Shown here piece by piece: positions 34,610 to 42,353 of a stretch of DNA of 64,000 bases. A model generated the notes under the pieces. It was not told where the DNA came from, did not search any database, and was given only the letters and a program-made list of their open reading frames with translations. This DNA comes from Flavobacterium branchiicola (GTDB lineage Bacteria; Bacteroidota; Bacteroidia; Flavobacteriales; Flavobacteriaceae). Made by a program: the position numbers and the translations under genes. The stretch's first letter is position 1. Each line of letters begins with the position of its first letter. The stretch is from NCBI RefSeq assembly GCF_018383905.1, contig NZ_JAGYWA010000002.1, positions 367,363 through 431,362 on the forward strand, given 5' to 3'.

Positions 34610-35434
34610 ATGCTGATAAACTGCAAAGGTGAACTTATAGATTTATCGATTCCAAAAGTAATGGGAATCCTGAATGTTACTCCGAATTCTTTCTTTGATG
34701 GCGGAAAATATAAAAACGAAGACGAAATTATTTCGCAGGTTGATAAAATGCTGTCAGAAGGAGCAACTTTTATTGATATTGGAGCGTATTCAAGTAAACC
34801 AAGTGCCGAATTTGTGACCGAACAAGAAGAAATAGACCGAATTGTTCCCGCAATAGAATTGATTTTAAAGCATTATCCAAACGCATTATTGTCAATTGAT
34901 ACTTTTAGAGCAGAAGTAGCAAAAGCAAGTATAGAAAGCGGTGCAGCGATTATTAATGACATTGCCGCAGGAGAATTGGACGAGAAAATGTTTGATGTAA
35001 TTGCGCATTATAACGTTCCGTACATTATGATGCACATGCGTGGGAATCCACAAACAATGCAGAGTTTGACGCATTATGATGATATTATAAAAGAAATGCT
35101 TTTCTATTTTTCAGAAAAAGTAAAAAAAGCAAGAAGTTTAGGTATTAATGATTTGATTTTAGATCCGGGATTTGGTTTTGCCAAAACAACCAATCAGAAT
35201 TATGAAGTAATGCAAAAAATGGAACTTTTTAATCTTTTAGAATTACCCGTTTTAGCTGGAATTTCGAGAAAATCGATGATTTATAAAACACTGGATATTA
35301 CTGCGCAAGAAGCTTTAAACGGCACAACTTTCTTAAATACAATTGCTTTGATGAAAGGAGCGAAAATTCTTCGTGTTCATGATGTTAAAGAAGCTTTGGA
35401 ATGTGTTACTTTGTTTGGTAAAATGAATTATTAA
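34610..35434 (+). CDS. folP: Dihydropteroate synthase
   Basis: This 274-residue enzyme joins p-aminobenzoate to hydroxymethyl-dihydropterin pyrophosphate in folate synthesis and is the target of sulfonamides. Motifs: MGILNVTPNSFFDGGKY, TFIDIGAYSSKPSA, LSIDTFRAEVAKA, INDIAAG, YIMMHMRGNPQTM, LDPGFGFAKTTNQNY, GISRKSMI and the closing LRVHDVKEA. Length is normal. It is divergent from the DUF1599 gene; the next gene on the same strand starts 20 bp later. Confidence 0.97.
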   Translation: MLINCKGELIDLSIPKVMGILNVTPNSFFDGGKYKNEDEIISQVDKMLSEGATFIDIGAYSSKPSAEFVTEQEEIDRIVPAIELILKHYPNALLSIDTFRAEVAKASIESGAAIINDIAAGELDEKMFDVIAHYNVPYIMMHMRGNPQTMQSLTHYDDIIKEMLFYFSEKVKKARSLGINDLILDPGFGFAKTTNQNYEVMQKMELFNLLELPVLAGISRKSMIYKTLDITAQEALNGTTFLNTIALMKGAKILRVHDVKEALECVTLFGKMNY

Positions 35435-35454
35435 ATATTTGTCTTTATTTTATA

Positions 35455-35811
35455 ATGGAAGAACTTGATAAAATTGAAAAAGAAAGTAATTTCATTTTTC
35501 CTTTAATTTATAAAAAATTTTATATTGAATGTGATATTTCAACTCCTAAAGGATTTGTGGGAACTGATTTGTTTAATAAATATAAAGAATTAAATATTTG
35601 GGCACTAGAATTAATAAATGAAGATAGAACAGATAATTTTTTAACAGATACAGATTTTGTTTTTATGATGCATCAAGGTTATATGTTTTGGTATTTTAAT
35701 GCTAATGGAGAAATAAATCCAAATGTTTTTTTTTATGAAGAAGGAATGTTATTTCCAAAAAAAATAGATTTTTTAGATTGTTTTCTACTAAATTATCCTA
35801 AAATCTATTAG
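35455..35811 (+). CDS. SMI1/KNR4-family (SUKH-like) protein
   Basis: A 118-residue acidic protein: EELDKIEKESNFIFPLIYKKFYIECD at the start is the SUKH signature (a helix, then a Pro and a Tyr-Phe helix), and MHQGYMFWYFNANGE with a FFYEEG strand completes it. SUKH proteins are often immunity proteins against polymorphic toxins, but also occur as stand-alone housekeeping members. No toxin gene is adjacent. Codon use is more AT-rich than neighbours, which could indicate transfer. Confidence 0.75.
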   Translation: MEELDKIEKESNFIFPLIYKKFYIECDISTPKGFVGTDLFNKYKELNIWALELINEDRTDNFLTDTDFVFMMHQGYMFWYFNANGEINPNVFFYEEGMLFPKKIDFLDCFLLNYPKIY

Positions 35812-35829
35812 CTTAAAAATCTATTAATT

Positions 35830-36462
35830 ATGAAATACTTTTCTCTACTTATAATTTGCTTTCTATTTTCATGCGAAAAAAAACAAGACGTTCTACTCCC
35901 AAAATCAAATGTTTCAATCGTAAAAGATGTACAGGATCATTCGCCAATTTATCTTTTCTTTAAAGTTGAAGGAAAAGACACAATAGCCGATTTAAACCGA
36001 AAAAGTGCCATTATTTCAACCAATTGGATTTTTAATATCGATAAGCGTTTGCCATTGAAATTGGTTATGCCACAGGTTATCAAAATGCAGGAAAAGAAAA
36101 GAGCAGACAGCGCACATAAAAACGAAAATGCTGAAAATTATTATTCTTACGCCGATTCTATCGGAAAGAATTTGGCCTTTCTGCCTTTCACAAAAGTGTA
36201 TTATAAAATGGAAAAACCTGCTAAAGGAAATTTTGTAGTATTTTTTAAGAAAGGGAAAAAACAGGTTTTGATTGGAGATAAGGAAATAAAGATATCAGAA
36301 ATATTGCAACTTTTTTACAGCATCAAGTTTGAGAGAGTACCAGATTTGGTATTTTTATTTGATAAGGATATGAGTTATGAAGAATATATTCAATACAAAA
36401 TTCTACTACAAAAACATGTGACCCACAATCTTGATAAACTTCCGGTAGAATTCATCTTCTAA
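35830..36462 (+). CDS. Lipoprotein of unknown function
   Basis: A 210-residue lipoprotein (lipobox LFSC, Cys15). The mature part begins EKKQDVLLPKSN, has strands such as HSPIYLFFKVEGKDT and GNFVVFFKKGKKQVLIGD, and a helical middle rich in Lys/Glu/Asn. No family is recognised. It follows the SMI1/KNR4-like gene by 18 bp and ends convergently with rlmH. Confidence 0.7.
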   Translation: MKYFSLLIICFLFSCEKKQDVLLPKSNVSIVKDVQDHSPIYLFFKVEGKDTIADLNRKSAIISTNWIFNIDKRLPLKLVMPQVIKMQEKKRADSAHKNENAENYYSYADSIGKNLAFLPFTKVYYKMEKPAKGNFVVFFKKGKKQVLIGDKEIKISEILQLFYSIKFERVPDLVFLFDKDMSYEEYIQYKILLQKHVTHNLDKLPVEFIF

Positions 36463-36492
36463 CTTGAAACAAATAAAACCTGAAATAAAATT

Positions 36493-36966
36493 TTATTGGT
36501 GATGATAAGGTTCATTGCGTAAAATCGTGAAACCTCTGTACAATTGTTCAATAAAAAATAAACGCACCATTTGATGTGAAAACGTCATTAGCGAAAGCGA
36601 AACTTTTCCTTGTGCTTTTTTATATACTGTTTCAGAAAAACCGTATGGTCCGCCAATTACAAAAACCAAAGTTTTTACACCGGAATTCATTTTCTTTTGT
36701 AATTCTTCTGAGAAACCTACACTCGAGAAGTTTTTTCCGTTTTCATCCAATAAAATCAATTGATCTGTTGCAGAGAGTTTAGAAAGAATTAATTCTCCTT
36801 CTTTTTCTTTTTGCTGACTTTCAGATAAGTTTTTTACATTTTTAATATCCGGAATAATCTCCAGGTCAAATTTGATGTAAAAAGACAAACGTTTGGTGTA
36901 ATCGTCAATCAAAGTTTGAAGCGATTTGTTATCTGTTTTGCCTATGGCGATAAGTTTTATATTCAT
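36493..36966 (-). CDS. rlmH: 23S rRNA pseudouridine(1915)-N3-methyltransferase
   Basis: A 157-residue SPOUT methyltransferase acting on helix 69 of 23S rRNA. Family signature: MNIKLIAIGKTDNKSL at the start, LILLDENGKNFSSVGFSE, VFVIGGPYGFSETVY (SAM knot), LSLMTFSHQMVRLFFIEQLYR and the exact terminal motif LRNEPYHHQ. Length matches E. coli RlmH closely. Confidence 0.97.
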   Translation of the reverse strand: MNIKLIAIGKTDNKSLQTLIDDYTKRLSFYIKFDLEIIPDIKNVKNLSESQQKEKEGELILSKLSATDQLILLDENGKNFSSVGFSEELQKKMNSGVKTLVFVIGGPYGFSETVYKKAQGKVSLSLMTFSHQMVRLFFIEQLYRGFTILRNEPYHHQ

Positions 36967-36973
36967 AATTTAG

Positions 36974-37056
36974 TTTGCCACGAATTACACGAATTGGCAC
37001 GAATTTAATTTAAAAATAATTCTGTGTAAATCTGTTTAACCCGTTTAATCTGTGGG
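36974..37056. repeat. Intergenic word repeat (CACGAATT)
   Basis: CCACGAATTACACGAATTGGCACGAATT contains three CACGAATT-like units, followed by TCTGTGTAAATCTG and TTTAATCTGTGGGC. No gene is present. Confidence 0.6.
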
Positions 37057-37359
37057 CTATTTTTGATTCTCAAAAACCGTTTCAAAATGCTCTACAATCG
37101 GAAACGGTTCATAATAATGATGTAAAATCTTTTTCCACTCCAAATAAGCTTCAGAAGTTCTGAAACCAACTGTATGGTCTTCTAAAGTATTCCAGTCCAC
37201 TAATAAAAGATATTTGTTTTCGATTTCAAGACATTTTTCCAAACGATGTCCGAGATAACCTTCAATTGATGAAATGTATTGACTTGCCTTAGCGAAATCA
37301 GCCTCAAATTGAGAAGCTAATTCTGGTTTTACATAAAGAAATGCTGCTTCTAGAATCAT
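37057..37359 (-). CDS. Antibiotic biosynthesis monooxygenase (ABM)-domain protein
   Basis: A 100-residue cytoplasmic ferredoxin-like protein of the ABM superfamily: ILEAAFLYVKPELASQFEADFAKASQYI then GYLGHRLEKCLEIENKYLLLVDWNTLEDHTVGFRTSEAYLEWKKILHHYYEPFPIVEHFETV. The pattern fits heme-oxygenase-like or quinone-monooxygenase-like members, but the cofactor cannot be read. It sits alone between two repeat elements. Confidence 0.88.
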   Translation of the reverse strand: MILEAAFLYVKPELASQFEADFAKASQYISSIEGYLGHRLEKCLEIENKYLLLVDWNTLEDHTVGFRTSEAYLEWKKILHHYYEPFPIVEHFETVFENQK

Positions 37360-37374
37360 GGTTTAGCATATTCT

Positions 37375-37407
37375 AGACCTGACAGGTTTTTAAAACCTGT
37401 CAGGTCT
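37375..37407. repeat. Near-perfect 33-bp palindrome
   Basis: 16-bp arms AGACCTGACAGGTTTT / AAAACCTGTCAGGTCT with a single T between (37391). It lies between minus-strand genes; it could fold as a hairpin in RNA on either strand. Confidence 0.9.
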
Positions 37408-37419
37408 AATGGTTATAAT

Positions 37420-38835
37420 TTAGTTTTTAGAAAACTTCGCTTCAAAAGCTTTAAAACGAGTATCTAAATCTTTTAGTAGTTGTTTCTTAACCGAAGTATC
37501 CTGAATAAAACTATAATTGATACTGTTGTAAACGTATTTCTTGATCGTTTCGTAATTCACATCCTTATATCTGTTTGCCAACAAAACATATTGTTCGGTC
37601 ATACTGCTTCTTAAAATTCCGGCATCATCGGTACTAATTACAATTGGAACATTAAATTCTTTGTAAAGTGTAAAAGGATGTCTGTTATCTTTAACTTTCA
37701 AAATAAACTCGTTACTCGCTAAATTAATCTCAATCGGAATAGTATTTTTTGCCATATATTTCAATAAATCATATGAATTTGCTTCGTAAGCGATATCAAC
37801 TCCGTGACCAATTCTGTTGGCTCCGGCAATATAAATTGCATCGTTAATATGCCACGTTAAATCTTCCGGCTGAACTAAGCCTAAAGTCAATTCGCCTGCG
37901 TGAAGCGTGTATTTTACATCAGGGAATTTCGAATGGCAATATTTAAACATTACCATATGCAACCAGTAATCTTTCATTGAATTTTCGCCGTGTTCCGGAG
38001 AAACGATATTCACACCTGCAACCAATTTACTATCGTTTGCGGAGATAAAAGCAATGCTTAAGTTTTTGAATAAATCTACCGGATCCATAAAACGAAGCAC
38101 AAAGTTTTGATAACGCATGGTGAATTTTTCATCATCCATTTTTAAGTCTTTATGCAGTTTCGCAATGAAATTATTGTTGAAATCTAAAGCATATTTTTTT
38201 GCCTCTTTCTGTTGAATTGCTTTATACAAATCGTCTAAAAGTTTTAAGACCGCTTTTTCATCTTTTTGAGAAGCAGCCTGACGAAGTTTTGTATTGAAAT
38301 CATTTAAATCGGAAACATTCATATCGCATGGAATTGTCGATAATTGTGTTTCGATATAACTTACATTTTCAGCAATGGCACGTTTTTTAAGTTCGAGCAT
38401 TCCTTCTGCAAAATGACCTTGAATAGTTGGCTCAAATTTCATGAAAGAGTCGAAGAACAAATCATCAGAAGGAACTGAGCCATTATAATCTTTAGCCGAC
38501 CAGGTTTGCATAATTTGTTGTTGATAGTAATCTAGTTTGCCTTGATTTTTTATAGAGGAGAAGGTTTGCCAGTTTCCATTGGCAGGTTTCGTTTTAGAAA
38601 CTGCCATAGTTTCTATATTTAAATAAAAATCTTCCGCAATTGCTCTTTCTAAAAGCGGTTCTGCATAAACTGATCCTGAAAAATGGTGGTGTAAATCGCC
38701 TCCTTTTGGCATTTGTTGAAAAAAAGCTGTTAAGAGAGCTTCATTATTTCTGATTTTTTCTAAATAACTTTCAGCCGATTGAGAAAAGCCGATTTGTGCC
38801 ATAAAAATACAGAAAAGCGTAATTATCCTTGTCAT
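37420..38835 (-). CDS. Exported adenosine deaminase-family protein (ADGF-like)
   Basis: A 471-residue protein with a signal peptide (ending GFSQ) and an adenosine/AMP deaminase barrel. Zinc and catalytic residues: PKGGDLHHHFSGS (His pair), YTLHAGELT (His and the catalytic Glu), RIGHGVDIAYE (His), and VISTDDAGILR (Asp pair). The signal peptide and the long N-terminal helical region (about 60-260) match secreted ADGF-type enzymes rather than cytoplasmic Add. It probably salvages extracellular adenosine. A -7 box TATATTTG (38857-38864, minus strand) precedes it. Confidence 0.9.
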   Translation of the reverse strand: MTRIITLFCIFMAQIGFSQSAESYLEKIRNNEALLTAFFQQMPKGGDLHHHFSGSVYAEPLLERAIAEDFYLNIETMAVSKTKPANGNWQTFSSIKNQGKLDYYQQQIMQTWSAKDYNGSVPSDDLFFDSFMKFEPTIQGHFAEGMLELKKRAIAENVSYIETQLSTIPCDMNVSDLNDFNTKLRQAASQKDEKAVLKLLDDLYKAIQQKEAKKYALDFNNNFIAKLHKDLKMDDEKFTMRYQNFVLRFMDPVDLFKNLSIAFISANDSKLVAGVNIVSPEHGENSMKDYWLHMVMFKYCHSKFPDVKYTLHAGELTLGLVQPEDLTWHINDAIYIAGANRIGHGVDIAYEANSYDLLKYMAKNTIPIEINLASNEFILKVKDNRHPFTLYKEFNVPIVISTDDAGILRSSMTEQYVLLANRYKDVNYETIKKYVYNSINYSFIQDTSVKKQLLKDLDTRFKAFEAKFSKN

Positions 38836-38856
38836 ACTCTAAGTTTAAATTACATG

Positions 38857-38864
38857 CAAATATA
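38857..38864 (-). promoter_or_regulatory. -7 box TATATTTG for the deaminase gene
   Basis: Exact TAnnTTTG on the minus strand, 21 bp before the ATG. Confidence 0.5.
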
Positions 38865-38904
38865 CGACTTTCTGCGGAGATTTTAAAATGGAATTTTGTT
38901 GCGG

Positions 38905-39069
38905 GGGATTTTACCGCAAAGCACGCAAGGTATTTTTTATATACTTAGCTTAATATAACCGCAAAGTTCGCAAAGCTTTATCAAAAAAACTTTGCGAACT
39001 TCGCGTAACCCTTAGCGTCCTTTGCGGTTAAGAAACTTAGAACCTTAGCATCTCAGAACCTTAGTAACT
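38905..39069. repeat. Intergenic inverted repeat built from CGCAAAG words
   Basis: AGTTCGCAAAG (38965-38975) pairs with CTTTGCGAACT (38990-39000), and AACCGCAAAG (38957-38966) pairs with CTTTGCGGTT (39020-39029). ACCGCAAAGCACGCAAGG at 38913 is a direct copy. CTTAG/ACCTTAG words follow to 39070, as near 430. Confidence 0.75.
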
Positions 39070-39354
39070 TTAAGAAAAAAGTACATCATGTATTTCAGGA
39101 ACCTTATCAAAAACGCTTTTAGCGAAAGGACAAAGCGGAATGATTTTTAAGTTGTTTGCTCTTGCGTATTCTACACTAGCCATCACTAATTTTTTACCAA
39201 CACCTTTACCATTAAAATCCGGACTAACTTCAGTATGATCGATTATGAATTTAGAATCTCCTGCCCAGGTGTAAGTCATTTTTCCGGCTTCTTTTCCGTC
39301 TTCTAGAGCTTCAAAATAGCCTCTTCTTGTATCGTTAATTTGTTGAATTTCCAT
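39070..39354 (-). CDS. Small GNAT-type N-acetyltransferase (COG2388-like)
   Basis: A 94-residue protein with the short GNAT core: GKMTYTWAGDSKFIIDHTEVSPDFNGKGVGKKLVMASVEYARANNLKIIPLCPFAKSVF. The acetyl-CoA loop is NGKGVGKKL. Length fits the YjdJ/COG2388 subgroup. It lies 7 bp after an OsmC-family gene, in an apparent operon with OsmC and pirin. Confidence 0.9.
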   Translation of the reverse strand: MEIQQINDTRRGYFEALEDGKEAGKMTYTWAGDSKFIIDHTEVSPDFNGKGVGKKLVMASVEYARANNLKIIPLCPFAKSVFDKVPEIHDVLFS

Positions 39355-39361
39355 TATTAAG

Positions 39362-39757
39362 TTATATTAATGTCGTTTTAATTTCGATTGAATGCGTTAG
39401 TGTTTTATGAATCGGACAACTATTTGCAATCGTTTCTAATCTTTGTCTTTGTGCTTCGTCGACCTCGCCAATTACCTCAATTTTTCTCGTGAATGAGGTA
39501 CAATTTCGCTCAGAATCTCTTTCAAAATCAATTTTAATATTGATTTCTTCAACGTTCCATTGTTTGCGATTGATGTACATTCGTAAAGTAATTAAAGTGC
39601 ATGAAGCCAATGAAGATGCCAAAAGCTCAGTTGGATTTAAACCTAAGTTTTTGCCACCCAATTGTTGCGGTTCGTCAGAAATTAGAATATTTCCACTTGC
39701 AGAAGTTATTTCGGTGCGATATAAACGGGTGTCTATTTTTGCTGATACTGTATTCAT
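39362..39757 (-). CDS. OsmC-family peroxiredoxin-like protein
   Basis: A 131-residue protein with the two conserved cysteines: ASSLASCTLITLRMYINRKQW and IANSCPIHKTLTHSIEI. The GGKNLGLNPTELL turn is also typical. OsmC/Ohr proteins reduce organic hydroperoxides; which subgroup this is cannot be told. It starts 2 bp before the end of the pirin gene and 7 bp ahead of the GNAT gene, so the three are one operon. Confidence 0.92.
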   Translation of the reverse strand: MNTVSAKIDTRLYRTEITSASGNILISDEPQQLGGKNLGLNPTELLASSLASCTLITLRMYINRKQWNVEEINIKIDFERDSERNCTSFTRKIEVIGEVDEAQRQRLETIANSCPIHKTLTHSIEIKTTLI

Positions 39758-39759
39758 AA

Positions 39760-40641
39760 TTATTTCATTCTTGGTTCAGGTAATGGAACAAATTCGGTTT
39801 CGCCTGGAACTTTTGGGAAAGTCTGAGCTGTCCAGTCTTGTTTGGCTTTTTCGAGAAGGTTTTTGTCAGAAGAAACAAAATTCCAAAAGATAAAATGTTC
39901 TTCAGGAAAAGGTTGTCCGCCAAAAATATAAACGGTTGAATTTGCACTAATTTCAAATTCACAAAGTGTACTGTCGGTTGTAATCAAAATTTGTTTCGGA
40001 TCATAAACATGTTCACCACTTTTAATACTTCCTTCTAAAATATATAAACCGCTTTCTCCAAAAAGATGGCTTCCAATATTGATTTTTTGAGCTTCCTTGC
40101 TTTTAATTTCAATAAAATACAACGGACTGTAAACAGGAACCGGAGATTTTTTTCCGAAAGCTTCACCGGCAATTAGTTTAAATGAAACGCCATTTTCTTC
40201 CCAAGCTGGAATATCCTGCGCTTCAACGTGAGTGAAGTTTGGATCCATTTGCTCTAATTCTTTCGGAAGAGCTACCCAAATCTGTAATCCGTGAAGCATT
40301 TTGTCTGAATGTCTCAAATATTCTGGAGTTCTTTCAGAGTGAACAATTCCTTTTCCGGCCGTCATCCAGTTTACAGCGCCTGGTTTTATTTCTAATTCAG
40401 TTCCTAAACTATCGCGGTGCATAATGCTTCCTTCAAATAAAAAAGTAAGTGTAGAAAGTCCTATATGTGGGTGCGGAGGAACATCCATATTTTCATGGTC
40501 GCTTAAATGTGCAGGCCCCATATGATCGATAAATACAAATGGCCCAACGGCTCTTTTTTCACGGAAAGGCAATAATCTGCCCACCATAAAATTGCCAATA
40601 TTGGCAGCACGTTCTTCGATAATTAAATTGATATTTGACAT
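39760..40641 (-). CDS. Pirin-family protein
   Basis: A 293-residue two-cupin protein. The metal-binding motif is in the N-terminal cupin: FIDHMGPAHLSDH, VPPHPHIGLSTLTFLFEGSIMHRDSLG, TAGKGIVHSERTP. The C-terminal cupin includes GLYILEGSI and FEISANSTVYIFGGQPFPEEHFIFWNFVSSD. Some bacterial pirins are quercetin dioxygenases; function here is unknown. It heads the pirin-OsmC-GNAT operon, with TAATTTTG as its -7 box. Confidence 0.94.
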   Translation of the reverse strand: MSNINLIIEERAANIGNFMVGRLLPFREKRAVGPFVFIDHMGPAHLSDHENMDVPPHPHIGLSTLTFLFEGSIMHRDSLGTELEIKPGAVNWMTAGKGIVHSERTPEYLRHSDKMLHGLQIWVALPKELEQMDPNFTHVEAQDIPAWEENGVSFKLIAGEAFGKKSPVPVYSPLYFIEIKSKEAQKINIGSHLFGESGLYILEGSIKSGEHVYDPKQILITTDSTLCEFEISANSTVYIFGGQPFPEEHFIFWNFVSSDKNLLEKAKQDWTAQTFPKVPGETEFVPLPEPRMK

Positions 40642-40664
40642 GTGGTATTATTTTGATTTAAAAA

Positions 40665-40672
40665 CAAAATTA
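40665..40672 (-). promoter_or_regulatory. -7 box TAATTTTG for the pirin operon
   Basis: Exact TAnnTTTG on the minus strand, 23 bp before the pirin ATG. Confidence 0.5.
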
Positions 40673-40794
40673 CAGTTGTGATGTTAGTCTGTAACTTAAT
40701 TTAGATTAAGAAAAGTTGTTTTTAGTATTATCTATAAAAGTAATTAAAAAGTCTAATTTATTCAAATTCCTCTTTTTAATTTCGTTATCGCATT

Positions 40795-40873
40795 TATTGT
40801 CAGACTGAGCGAAGTCGAAGTCTCACATGCTGAATCACTTTGCGGGACTTCGACTTCGCTCAGTCTGACAATA
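40795..40873. repeat. Perfect 28-bp inverted repeat
   Basis: Arms at 40795-40822 and 40846-40873 are exact complements, core GACTGAGCGAAGTCGAAGTC, with a 23-nt loop. The arms are GC-richer than the flanks. It occupies a 305-bp gap between two minus-strand genes; the rest of the gap (40642-40946) holds only the pirin promoter. Confidence 0.92.
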
Positions 40874-40946
40874 CTGATATAGATTTCTTTTTTTTGAAAT
40901 GACAAACTTGACGGTTAAAGCATAGAGGAAAGTGTGAAAATGATGT

Positions 40947-42047
40947 TTAATCAACCAATTCAAACTCCAAAACTTCACTTTCTGTCCCATTAATTATAAT
41001 TGACAATTGATGAATTCCAGTATAAAAAACACGAGTCGTAATCAATTTAAAAGATTGATTCCTTTCAACCTTAGTTAATTGATTTGGATGATAGATTTTC
41101 TCGCTGATTTTGAAGACTTTTTTCGCCAGATGTCCTTTTGCTTTTTTGTAATGAACAGCATATTCCAGACGAATCGTTTTAGGTTCTTCATTTTTATTAT
41201 TCAGATGAAAATGAAATTGCAAATAATCTCCAATTTTTACAGTTGGCGTTTTGATTTCAAAAGACGAAAGTTCAATATTACTACTTTCTAAACCATAATG
41301 ACTTAAAATTTCAGGATGTCCTTGTTTTAATAAAGTTCGGCAGCCGTGTTTAATGATTCCGTCTGTTTCTTTAGTATGTCCTTTCCATTTTGAGGCGATT
41401 TCCAAAACAATTTCCGGATTATCTTTTACAATATCATTTAAATTATTGGCAACGCTTCTGCGAACATATTCTGAAGGATCATTTTTAAGGTTTTCTAAAA
41501 TGGGAAGAATGGAAGTTGGGTCTTTTTTCAGAAACGGAATCGCCATTGCCCACGGTAATCTCGGGCGTGAACCCTCACTTGCCAATCGTCGCACGTGATG
41601 ATTTTCATGTAAAGACCATTTGACCATTTCATCAATCATTTCTTCTTTGTATTTTAAAATGAAAGGGCGAACGGCAAACTCACAGCTTATAAATTGTGTT
41701 ATAGAAACAAATGCTTTCGCCGAAGTTTTAAAATCGTCTAAACCATACATTTCGATATAATCGGCAAAAAAGATGAAGGCAAGATTACTATCAGCAAAAT
41801 TGTTTTTCTTTAAGTTTTCAATGATTTTGTCAATTAAAAGAGTTGCTTCGGGAAAATTATGTGGCATAAACTGATGTAAAACAACTGTAGTGTGTTTCAT
41901 GCGTTCTTTCCATTCTTTCTGTGCAAAATCACCTTCATAAATTGCTTCAATAAATTTTTGTTTATCGAATGTTGGATGCACTTCGGCGACAGCCTGACCA
42001 AATTTTTCGTAGAAAGTAACCGAGTATATATCTTTAATTAATGCCAT
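40947..42047 (-). CDS. DNA alkylation repair protein, AlkC-type with C-terminal Ig-like domain
   Basis: A 366-residue HEAT-repeat DNA glycosylase. The HEAT part (about 1-250) has the family core ASEGSRPRLPWAMAIPFLKKDP, then ILENLKNDPSEYVRRSVANNLNDI. The C-terminal 100 residues (FEIKTPTVKIGDYLQFHFHLNN to the end) form an Ig-like beta domain, which is the AlkC rather than the AlkD architecture. AlkC excises N-alkylated bases such as 3-methyladenine and 3-methylcytosine. The ATG at 42047 is chosen because a longer TTG start (42071) would lie inside the -7 box TATCTTTG (42069-42076). Confidence 0.9.
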   Translation of the reverse strand: MALIKDIYSVTFYEKFGQAVAEVHPTFDKQKFIEAIYEGDFAQKEWKERMKHTTVVLHQFMPHNFPEATLLIDKIIENLKKNNFADSNLAFIFFADYIEMYGLDDFKTSAKAFVSITQFISCEFAVRPFILKYKEEMIDEMVKWSLHENHHVRRLASEGSRPRLPWAMAIPFLKKDPTSILPILENLKNDPSEYVRRSVANNLNDIVKDNPEIVLEIASKWKGHTKETDGIIKHGCRTLLKQGHPEILSHYGLESSNIELSSFEIKTPTVKIGDYLQFHFHLNNKNEEPKTIRLEYAVHYKKAKGHLAKKVFKISEKIYHPNQLTKVERNQSFKLITTRVFYTGIHQLSIIINGTESEVLEFELVD

Positions 42048-42068
42048 AAATAATGCTTGATTGAACTT

Positions 42069-42076
42069 CAAAGATA
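42069..42076 (-). promoter_or_regulatory. -7 box TATCTTTG for the AlkC-type gene
   Basis: Exact TAnnTTTG on the minus strand, 21 bp before the ATG. Confidence 0.5.
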
Positions 42077-42353
42077 TTTAATGTTTATTGAATTTTCTAC
42101 CATCAAGATAGTAAGTTTATTAAGATTTGTTGCTTAATTTTTCTTAATCAGTTGGTTGTTTAAAAAAGAAATATTTTAAATTCATTGTTTAATTAATGAG
42201 GAAAGAAGTAGCATTAAGAATTTGCACTTAATTTTCTTAATATCTTAATGGTTAAAAAAGAAAATTTTAATGTTTTGAAAAATTTTTCATGTTAAGGAAA
42301 CTTTCAAATCCGTAAAATATATTTTAATTTAGCATATTATTAAAAATAGAAAA

